From contig JBDTOI010000100.1 of NCBI GenBank assembly GCA_039933315.1, forward strand, positions 1-14,554: a DNA stretch of 14,554 nt, written 5' to 3'. Of this stretch, positions 9,305 to 14,554 are shown piece by piece. This DNA comes from DASXRU01 sp039933315 (GTDB taxonomy: Bacteria > Acidobacteriota > Blastocatellia > Pyrinomonadales > Pyrinomonadaceae). The notes beneath the pieces are model-generated. The model saw only the letters and a list, made by a program, of their open reading frames with translations, did no database searches and had not been told where the DNA came from. The stretch's first letter is position 1. Each line of letters begins with the position of its first letter. A program made the position numbers and the translations under genes.

Positions 9305-9455
9305 GTCAGAACCGCCTGCGGTAGCGGGCGGGCCTGATGATTGCGGAATGCTGAATTCGGAATGCGGATTCAAGACATTAGCATTCCTCAATCGGCATTC
9401 GGCATTCCGCATTCCGCAATTGATGGGCCCGCCCGCTACCGCAGGCGGTTCTGAC
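9305..9455. repeat. Palindromic intergenic element with perfect 30-bp inverted arms
   Basis: The arms at 9305-9334 and 9426-9455 are perfect reverse complements over 30 bp (outer ends GTCAGAACCG and CGGTTCTGAC). Inside them, TTGCGGAATGC (9341-9351) pairs with GCATTCCGCAA (9409-9419), and the core is made of degenerate 7-nt units such as CGGCATT and CCGCATT. The whole element can fold as one long hairpin in DNA or RNA. It fills the moxR/DUF58 gap almost exactly: it starts on the base after the moxR TAG and ends 7 bases before the DUF58 ATG. No transposase is encoded, so it is MITE-like or REP-like. The flanks share only an AG dinucleotide, which is too short to call a target duplication. Confidence 0.9.
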
Positions 9456-9462
9456 AGAATCC

Positions 9463-10782
9463 ATGCGCTTTGTTTTCACACGTCTCTTTTACCTGCTGCT
9501 CGCCGTAGGCTTCATTCCGCTATCCCTGTCGTGGGGGCGCCCGTGGCTGCGCTGGTTCACGCTTCTCTACGACATCGTCTTGCTGATCGCTGCGATCATT
9601 GACGCCTGCACCAGCCATTTGCCTGCCGGGGCCCGCATAACGCGCCAGTTCAGCGGACGTTTCGCTGTCGGTGCTGAAACGGAAGTGCGTGTGAATGTAC
9701 TGAACAGCACGCCGCAACCGCTTTCCTTGATGGTAAAGGACGGGTACCCGGCGCAGATGAAACTCAACGGCCTGCGCGAAGCACAGATGCGGGTTGAGGC
9801 GCAGAGCTCGGCGGCTCTTGTCTATGGATTGACACCGCCAAAGCGCGGGCTGTTTGAGTTTGGGAGTATCGCGGTGCGTTACCTGTCGCGTTTCGGGTTA
9901 GTCTGGCGAGATCAGCAGGTGGGTCCACCGCAATCGGTCAAGGTTTATCCCAACATGCGCCGGGCGCGCGAAGCAGAACTAAAAGCCCTGGGCGCGCGCT
10001 CACTTGTGTCTTCGCATCGCAAGACGTCATGGCGTGGCGAAGGGCGGGAGTTTGAATCGATGCGCGACTACGTGCGCGGCGATGAGTTGCGCCATATCTC
10101 CTGGACCGCCACCGCGCGCCGCGGCAAGCTTGTGACCCGCCAGTATCAGGTCGAGCGTGATCAAACCATCCTGATAGCGATCGATGCCGGCCGCTTGATG
10201 ACTGCGCGCATCGAACGAGAAACGAAACTGGACTCGGCGGTGCATGCGACCCTGGCCCTGATGTCGGCAGCAGCCCGCGGCGGCGACAATTCAGGTTTGC
10301 TGGTTTTCGGGCGGCGGATCAGGGCTTTTCTACCGCCCAGACGGGGACGGGAACATATGGACGCCGCGCTGGAAGCGCTGTATTCAGTTGAGCCGGAGAT
10401 GATCGAACCTTCGTACGCGCGCGCTTTTGAATTCATCGCGGCCAATAGCAAACGTCGATCGCTGGTTGTAGTTCTTACTGATCTGGTGGACGAGGAAGGA
10501 TCGCGTGATCTTCTGACTTCGCTGAGGTTGTTGCGTCCGCGCCACCTGCCACTGGTGGTTACGATTGGGGACAGGGATCTAAAAGCGTTGGTGCGCGAGC
10601 CGCCGGAGAACGATCGCGAGCTCTTCACGCAGTCGGTGGCGGAGGAAATTATGTACTTGCGCGAGGCGGCGCTTCGGCTGGTTGAATCGCAGGGTGGCCT
10701 GGCGCTCGATGTAACGGCCGCCGCCCTGGCCCCGGCACTGCTGGAAAAGTACATGCAGGTGAAAGAGCGAGGGTTGCTGTAA
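9463..10782 (+). CDS. DUF58 domain-containing protein (VWA-like)
   Basis: This 439-residue protein has two N-terminal membrane helices (about 5-24 and 31-48), a beta-rich segment (about 60-150), and a DUF58 core with GREFESMRDYVRGDELRHIS (194-213) and WTATARRGKLVTRQY (214-228). It continues into a VWA-like fold: strand TILIAID (235-241), LLVFGRRI (279-286) and SLVVVLTDLVD (333-343). The metal-site motif DxSxS of canonical VWA domains is DAGRL here (241-245), a change seen in a subset of DUF58 proteins, so metal binding is uncertain. DUF58 proteins are the usual partners of MoxR ATPases. ATG 9463 sits 7 bases after the palindromic element with no good Shine-Dalgarno sequence, so translation may depend on the element's folding or on coupling. 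Its stop codon is the first three bases of another inverted-repeat element. Confidence 0.9.
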   Translation: MRFVFTRLFYLLLAVGFIPLSLSWGRPWLRWFTLLYDIVLLIAAIIDACTSHLPAGARITRQFSGRFAVGAETEVRVNVLNSTPQPLSLMVKDGYPAQMKLNGLREAQMRVEAQSSAALVYGLTPPKRGLFEFGSIAVRYLSRFGLVWRDQQVGPPQSVKVYPNMRRAREAELKALGARSLVSSHRKTSWRGEGREFESMRDYVRGDELRHISWTATARRGKLVTRQYQVERDQTILIAIDAGRLMTARIERETKLDSAVHATLALMSAAARGGDNSGLLVFGRRIRAFLPPRRGREHMDAALEALYSVEPEMIEPSYARAFEFIAANSKRRSLVVVLTDLVDEEGSRDLLTSLRLLRPRHLPLVVTIGDRDLKALVREPPENDRELFTQSVAEEIMYLREAALRLVESQGGLALDVTAAALAPALLEKYMQVKERGLL

Positions 10783-10895
10783 CGCAAACTGTTAGTTGCG
10801 CGCTGTGGCCTGGCGCGGCTTGCACAAAAACTCTTATTTGGTGTTCTTTCGTGAATCTCCCAAAGCACACTAACGCAAACTAAGAGTTCGCGTTA
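10780..10895. repeat. Inverted-repeat element spanning the convergent DUF58 and spoIIM stop codons
   Basis: The plus strand from 10780 and the minus strand from 10895 both begin TAACGC(A/G)AACT(G/C)TTAGTT and then GCG; they match over about 21 bases with two substitutions and one indel. Each begins with the TAA stop of the gene it closes. TAACGCAAACT also occurs as a direct repeat at 10780-10790 and 10871-10881. A further degenerate copy (AAACTCTTATTTG) lies at 10828-10840. The bases 10871-10895 form an 11-position stem with one mismatch and an AAG loop. No U-run follows on either strand, so a standard terminator is not supported, though the hairpins may stop or protect both transcripts. Confidence 0.72.
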
Positions 10896-11852
10896 CGCTT
10901 GTTCATCCCGCCCGGAAAGCAGCAAGTATCCGAAAAGCGCGACGCCCGTGAGGGCGCCGATTCCGAACTTGATAGCCGGATTTATCGGCGCCGGGGAAAT
11001 AAAACCTTCAATGATTCCCGCCAGGATTAGCAAAGGAACGGTTCCCATCACCAGACGCACAGCCTCCATGCCCCGCGCTTTTAACGCATCCCCTCGAGAC
11101 AGATCCCCTGGGACCAGCAGGGCATAACCAATCAGCAGCCCGCCTCCACCGGCGATGAAGACACAGGTCAGCTCAATCACCCCGTGCCCAATCATGAAAG
11201 TGACGAGGTCGTTGCCAAATCCTGCCCGGTACGTCAGCGCCAGGATGGCGCCCGTGTTGGCGCCAAAGAGGCCCATCGAGAACAGTGTGCCCAAACAAAA
11301 GAAAGCACCGAGCGCGAACGCATAGAAAGTGACTCGTATGTTGTGCGTGAAGATACTGGTGGATCCGACCTGGCTTGCTTCGTTGAGCTCTTCCCACCAG
11401 TGCACCTTGGCTTCAATTGTGTATCGCATGCCGGGATGCACCTGGGCAAACTCCGAAAAATCCGGATCGTTACGAGTACCAAGAAAGCCGACCAGTCCGA
11501 AGAGCAGAAAGACGGCAAAGGCAGTTAACGTATAGCGCCAGGTGCGGCGGAAGGTTTGGGGAAACTCATGTGTAAAGAAGGCGCTGATGCGCGACCAGCC
11601 CTGGCTTTCCGCGCGATAGATGCGGCCATGCGCGCGGATAACCAGGCTGTTCAAATAGTTGATGAGTCGTGGATCGCGGGACTCGGCGCGGGCAATAGCC
11701 AGATCGGAAGCGGTACGGCGGTAGATACGGCCCAGCTCGCGCACTTCTTCGCGATGCAGGCGTCGCAAGGAGGAACGATCCAGCAGCGCCAGTAATTCCT
11801 CCAGGCGTTCCCAGGCGGTCTTGCGTTCGGTGATGAAACGGTCATGGGCCAT
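10893..11852 (-). CDS. SpoIIM-family (stage II sporulation protein M) membrane protein
   Basis: This 319-residue protein has a cytoplasmic helical N-terminus (about 1-105, rich in Arg/Glu) and five or six membrane segments (about 107-125, 173-197, 217-245, 265-284 and 296-312). SpoIIM-family marks are the HNIRVTFYAFALG segment (170-182), GANTGAILA, IGHGVIEL (221-228) and IIEGFISP (280-287). In Bacillus, SpoIIM helps the peptidoglycan hydrolase complex during engulfment. Non-sporulating bacteria carry such proteins beside RDD, MoxR and DUF58 genes, where the role is unknown. I chose the ATG at 11852 (MAHDRF). The frame stays open to 11894, but those extra 14 residues are encoded only by the intergenic repeat and are probably not native. 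The gene is convergent with the DUF58 gene and divergent from ftcD, so it has its own promoter near or inside the repeat at 11850-11962. Confidence 0.87.
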   Translation of the reverse strand: MAHDRFITERKTAWERLEELLALLDRSSLRRLHREEVRELGRIYRRTASDLAIARAESRDPRLINYLNSLVIRAHGRIYRAESQGWSRISAFFTHEFPQTFRRTWRYTLTAFAVFLLFGLVGFLGTRNDPDFSEFAQVHPGMRYTIEAKVHWWEELNEASQVGSTSIFTHNIRVTFYAFALGAFFCLGTLFSMGLFGANTGAILALTYRAGFGNDLVTFMIGHGVIELTCVFIAGGGGLLIGYALLVPGDLSRGDALKARGMEAVRLVMGTVPLLILAGIIEGFISPAPINPAIKFGIGALTGVALFGYLLLSGRDEQA

Positions 11853-11962
11853 TGCCAATTTCCAATTGCCGATTTCCGATTTACAATTCCACAACTGCTC
11901 TTGAGTTTGCGCGAACTAGATGAAACCACAAATCGGCAATTGGCAATCGGAAGTCGGCAATG
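11850..11962. repeat. Imperfect palindromic element with 7-nt periodic arms between divergent genes
   Basis: The arms 11850-11890 and 11922-11962 align as reverse complements without gaps over 41 positions with about ten or so mismatches, mostly transitions, around a 31-base spacer. Each arm is a run of degenerate 7-nt units (ATTGCCA, ATTTCCA, ATTGCCG, ATTTCCG and so on). Both outer ends read as an outward ATG. The left one is the start of the spoIIM-like gene. The right one (11960-11962) is out of frame with ftcD. The element occupies the whole divergent promoter region, so the promoters for both genes are probably inside or replaced by it. Confidence 0.85.
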
Positions 11963-12882
11963 CTCTCGTGGAGTGTGTACCAAACTTTAGCGAGGGCCGC
12001 AAGACCGAAACGATAGAGCGGCTGATGCAAACCATCGAGTCGGTCACCGGGGCGGTCGTACTTGATATGCACCGGGACGCCGATCACAACCGATCGGTGA
12101 TTACTTTTGTTGCCCCTCCGGAAACTGTGGTGGAGGCTGCCTTCCGGGCTGTGGCTCTCGCCGCCGAATTGATTGATCTGCGCCGTCACTCAGGCCAGCA
12201 CCCGCGCATCGGCGCTACCGACGTGTTGCCCTTCGTGCCCGTGAGCGGCGTGACCATGGATGAATGCGTGGCCCTGGCCCACGCCGCCGGCGCCCGTATC
12301 TGGCACGAACTGGCGATCCCGGTTTACTTCTACGAACGCGCGGCGCTACGCCTCGACCTGGTGAATCTCGAAGATGTGCGGCGCAAAGGCTTCGAGCAGT
12401 TGCGCGACGAGATCGGCACTATCCCTGAACGCGGGCCCGACATCGGTGAGCCGCGCATTCATCCCAGCGCGGGAGCGATTGCTATTGGCGCCCGCCCGTT
12501 TCTGATCGCCTTCAACATCAATTTGAAAACGAACGATCTGTCCATTGCGCGCCAGATTGCCCGCACCGTGCGCGCGCGGCATGGCGGCCTGCCTTTTCTC
12601 AAGGCGCTGGGATTCGAACTGGGGACACGCGGTCTGGTCCAGGTTTCAATGAACCTGGTGAACTACGAAACTACCGGACTGTTGCAGGCTTACGAAGCGG
12701 TGCGTAAAGAAGCCGAGACACTGGGAGTAGAGATCGCGGGGACGGAAATCGTTGGCTTAGTGCCGCAAGCAGCGCTCGATACGGAGGCTGAATACTTCTC
12801 GCGCCTGGAAAACTTCGACGTGGATGCGGTGATTGAACACCGGATGAAAGCACGGCAGCCAGGCACCAGAGCCAATGGTTAG
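11920..12882 (+). CDS. ftcD: Glutamate formimidoyltransferase
   Basis: The protein matches the formiminotransferase domain of FTCD (EC 2.1.2.5), which moves the formimino group of formiminoglutamate to tetrahydrofolate in histidine breakdown. Family motifs are VECVPNFSEGR (17-27), LDMHRDADHNRSVITF (48-63) and HSGQHPRIGATDVLPFVPV (90-108), which holds the likely catalytic His. PFLIAFNINL, QVSMNLVNY and EIVGLVPQAAL (276-286) follow. No cyclodeaminase domain follows, so it is the single-domain type, about 300 residues in its conserved part. No other histidine-degradation gene is in the window. The start is uncertain. ATG 11920 is the only in-frame ATG but gives 16 residues translated from the repeat and has no Shine-Dalgarno site. 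GTG 11968 would give a 304-residue protein starting just at the conserved ECVPNFSEG, with GGAAG about 14 bases upstream. Confidence 0.94.
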   Translation: MKPQIGNWQSEVGNALVECVPNFSEGRKTETIERLMQTIESVTGAVVLDMHRDADHNRSVITFVAPPETVVEAAFRAVALAAELIDLRRHSGQHPRIGATDVLPFVPVSGVTMDECVALAHAAGARIWHELAIPVYFYERAALRLDLVNLEDVRRKGFEQLRDEIGTIPERGPDIGEPRIHPSAGAIAIGARPFLIAFNINLKTNDLSIARQIARTVRARHGGLPFLKALGFELGTRGLVQVSMNLVNYETTGLLQAYEAVRKEAETLGVEIAGTEIVGLVPQAALDTEAEYFSRLENFDVDAVIEHRMKARQPGTRANG

Positions 12883-12927
12883 AGTCCGAATTGACCTGAT
12901 TCGTCCTTGAGAGTACATTACCGACCG

Positions 12928-13143
12928 TTAACCCCTACCTTAGTCCAGACTTGCGGTGATCCAAACATCGTTGCCGTAAAGGAGCTTAACAGGTCAACAC
13001 TCAAGCGCCTGATTGATTGCAGTCTTGCTGTTCTTGTCCTCACTTGCTCAGCATTGGCCCAGGAGAATCTGCTCCAGTTGAAAAGCCGCGAGGACCAGTC
13101 CAGGCTGCTACAAAACCGCAAGATTAAGAGATTTCAAGATTAG
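12928..13143 (+). pseudogene. Decayed copy of a leader and signal-peptide region, start codon lost
   Basis: The stretch from about 12928 to 13075 is a diverged duplicate of the leader and 5' end of the gene at 13414. Shared parts include CAGACTTGC (12946 and 13364), CCGTA before the ribosome site, AAGGAG (12979-12984 and 13402-13407), CACTCAAGCGCCT (12998-13010 and 13421-13433) and TTGGCCCAGG. The ribosome-site spacing is the same, but the codon in the start position is AGG (12991) instead of ATG. The frame stays open for 50 codons: basic LKRL, a hydrophobic core, an ALAQ signal cut, then a short charged tail unlike the downstream protein, ending with TAG at 13141. The only alternative start is TTG 12907, without a ribosome site. 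I read it as a broken paralog or leftover of a duplication; a sequencing error at the start codon cannot be excluded. Confidence 0.6.
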
Positions 13144-13401
13144 ATATACCTCAGGGTGGGGCAAGCCCCCTTCCCGACCTGAGAGGCGGTCTCGTTGGTC
13201 TTCAAATCTACGATCCGAGTCGGATCATCGCTCAGTGTCCAATTGACCCCCTTCACTCTTCGTCGTATGGTACCTGCATCGAATAAATTACTGGCTGGCA
13301 CGGGTAGAACAGATATCTACATTCGCTTTCCTAGGGACCATTCCTTAAATTCCCTGCCCTGGTCAGACTTGCAGTAAAAGGTCGACATCCGTTTTCCGTA
13401 G
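13144..13401. other. Intergenic region upstream of the secreted modular protein
   Basis: I see no convincing gene here. A short GGGG/CCCC hairpin (13158-13161 with 13166-13169) lies just after the pseudogene stop, within a wider TCAGG...CCTGA inverted pair (13151-13155 and 13178-13182). It has no U-run, so it is at best a weak terminator. The 3' third (about 13345-13401) is the intact version of the leader duplicated at 12928. The promoter of the downstream gene should be in this region, but no clear -35/-10 pair stands out. Confidence 0.45.
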
Positions 13402-13407
13402 AAGGAG
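13402..13407 (+). promoter_or_regulatory. Strong ribosome binding site deciding the start at 13414
   Basis: AAGGAG lies 6 bases before ATG 13414, the clearest Shine-Dalgarno sequence in the window. It fixes the start of the secreted protein and is conserved at the same spacing in the decayed upstream copy. Confidence 0.85.
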
Positions 13408-13413
13408 ATCAAC

Positions 13414-14554
13414 ATGTTCGCACTCAAGCGCCTTATGGGCGTCAGTCTGTTTGTGTTTGTTCTGGCAGCTACTGCCTTGGCCCAGGGGAATCGCGCGCGA
13501 CTTGAAGCGCCGGGTGAACCAGTTGCGCCTAACTCCGCGCCTCCGCTGGTAACTGCAACAGCCACGGCTACGCGCGTCCGGTTCGTTGCTCCGAGCACAG
13601 TGGTCCAACTCCGCCTGGAGGTTTACAAACAAACAGGACAGAAGGTCTTTGACACGGAACTTCGCGGCGGCAACGTGCTGGATTGGCACCTGCAGGATGG
13701 GGCGGGCGAACGTCTCCCGCTCGGCAGCTACGCGTCAGTGGTGACAATCAAGAGCCTGTCAGGGCGCTTGAGCCAGCGGGTGGGACTAGTGACAGTCAGT
13801 GACACCAAGGCGGTGATAGAAGCTACGGGTGCGGCGGCACAGCTTTCTACGGCGCAGCAGCAGACCATCGGACCGGTGGAAGCGAATGCGGCCTTTGCCG
13901 TTCGGCAAGAGAGTGAGGCGGAAGCTTTGACTGCGGTCACGCACGACGGGACGGATGGCCAGTTGACGAGCACGAAGGGCGCGCTGACCTTCAGTACAGG
14001 CGATATCTTATCCGGGAAAGAGACCGAACAGATGCGCCTGACGGAAGCCGGCAATCTGGGAATTGGGACAGACAAGCCGCAAGCCAAACTGGATGTGGCG
14101 GGAGTGATTCGCACCAGCGAAGGGATTGAGTTTGCCAATGGCACCGAGGGGACCAGCCTGACCAGGCTGACTACTACCGCAACGGGCGGCATGCAACAAA
14201 CGCTGGCGGATGGTACCGTAGTGCCGAATGCGACGGGCACGGGCACGCAAAACAGAATTGCCAAGTGGACGGACAACGCGGGCACGCTGGGAGACTCGCT
14301 GCTGAACGAGTCGGGTGGGGCCATCGAAGTGCGCTCGCCGGCCGCCGGCTCAGGCGTGAATCCGACTATCCTGAACCCCAACAACGTCTCCGGGTTTGCG
14401 CAGTTTCAGTTCTATCCGGCCACGGGTTCTAATGCCAACATGTCCTTTACGGTGGTGCCGCGGGGCACGGGTGCGGCGAACAATCGGGCGCAGTTCTCCA
14501 TCTTCGGGACGGACCTGTTTGCCGACGCCACCAACTACGAGTTCGCCTCACTGC
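13414..14554 (+). CDS. Secreted modular protein with FlgD-Ig-like and tail-fibre-like segments (3' truncated)
   Basis: The frame is open from ATG 13414 to the window end (380 complete codons), so the gene continues beyond it. A Sec signal peptide (MFALKRLMGV, a hydrophobic core, ALAQ at 21-24) is followed by a low-complexity Pro/Ala/Thr linker. Residues about 64-128 form a beta-sandwich with VYKQTGQKVFDTEL and DGAGERLPLGSY, resembling FlgD-type Ig-like domains. Residues 213-230, with GNLGIGTDKPQAKLDVAG, match the motif common in tail-fibre-like and peptidase S74-associated surface proteins. NRIAKWTDNAGTLGDSLL (280-297) is the repeat-like segment that usually follows it. These features suggest an exported, probably trimeric fibrous surface protein, perhaps with a C-terminal S74 chaperone beyond the window. 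That last part is inference; no S74 domain is visible. Confidence 0.83.
   Translation, partial: MFALKRLMGVSLFVFVLAATALAQGNRARLEAPGEPVAPNSAPPLVTATATATRVRFVAPSTVVQLRLEVYKQTGQKVFDTELRGGNVLDWHLQDGAGERLPLGSYASVVTIKSLSGRLSQRVGLVTVSDTKAVIEATGAAAQLSTAQQQTIGPVEANAAFAVRQESEAEALTAVTHDGTDGQLTSTKGALTFSTGDILSGKETEQMRLTEAGNLGIGTDKPQAKLDVAGVIRTSEGIEFANGTEGTSLTRLTTTATGGMQQTLADGTVVPNATGTGTQNRIAKWTDNAGTLGDSLLNESGGAIEVRSPAAGSGVNPTILNPNNVSGFAQFQFYPATGSNANMSFTVVPRGTGAANNRAQFSIFGTDLFADATNYEFASL

Noticed and set aside
9341..9420. A possible CRISPR-like array of short repeats
   Set aside because: The units are 7 nt, degenerate and without spacers; no cas genes are present.
9348..9602. An 84-codon open frame across the palindromic element, and its mirror 9077-9412
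   Set aside because: Their GPPATAGGSD segments are just translations of the inverted arms; they are by-products of the repeat, not proteins.
10161..10868. A 235-codon open frame on the minus strand
   Set aside because: It overlaps the DUF58 core, whose motifs are clear on the plus strand; the Ser/Arg-rich translation has no domain.
13195..13377. A 60-codon open frame upstream of the secreted protein
   Set aside because: It has no ribosome site, no recognisable features and overlaps the leader of the downstream gene.
13728..14384. A 218-codon open frame on the minus strand
   Set aside because: It is antisense to the secreted modular protein, which has a strong ribosome site, a signal peptide and recognisable motifs. 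The Ser/Val/Ala/Pro-rich translation is a typical mirror of the sense strand.

Overview
The window looks like a chromosomal segment of an Acidobacteriota bacterium, most likely Blastocatellia or a relative. This is inferred from three things: an Oar-like TonB-dependent receptor of the type these bacteria carry in many copies, the membrane-protein/DUF4129/DUF4350/MoxR/DUF58/SpoIIM cluster, and fairly high GC with several palindromic intergenic repeats. No rRNA, tRNA, CRISPR array, transposase or phage integrase is visible. The first and last genes run off the window.

Left part (1-4541): the 3' part of a large Oar-like TonB-dependent outer-membrane receptor ends at 3249 and is followed by a strong intrinsic terminator. 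A secreted protein with a carboxypeptidase-regulatory-like domain and TPR repeats follows (3436-4461), with a second strong terminator. Each appears to be its own transcription unit.

Centre (4687-10782): five codirectional, closely spaced genes form a probable operon. They encode a polytopic membrane protein, a DUF4129 protein, a DUF4350 protein, a MoxR-type AAA+ ATPase and a DUF58 (VWA-like) protein. A SpoIIM-family membrane protein (10893-11852, minus strand) converges on them. The set resembles the widespread MoxR-DUF58 neighbourhood, in which a AAA+ ATPase is thought to act on VWA-like and membrane partners at the cell envelope. Its exact role is not established.

Right part (11920-14554): a glutamate formimidoyltransferase gene of histidine degradation is divergent from spoIIM. 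A decayed copy of a leader and signal-peptide region follows, then an intact gene for a secreted modular protein with a FlgD-Ig-like domain and a tail-fibre-like GIGT...KLDVAG motif, cut by the window end.

The most unusual content lies between genes. Three palindromic elements occupy three junctions: moxR/DUF58 (9305-9455, perfect 30-bp arms), DUF58/spoIIM (10780-10895, both stop codons inside the inverted ends) and spoIIM/ftcD (11850-11962, both gene starts at or inside the repeat). Two of them share a 7-nt periodic, AT-richer core. A duplicated 5' leader whose start codon is AGG instead of ATG (12928-13143) is a fourth oddity. I found no clearly new enzymatic system; the repeat elements and the membrane/MoxR cluster are the best candidates for follow-up.
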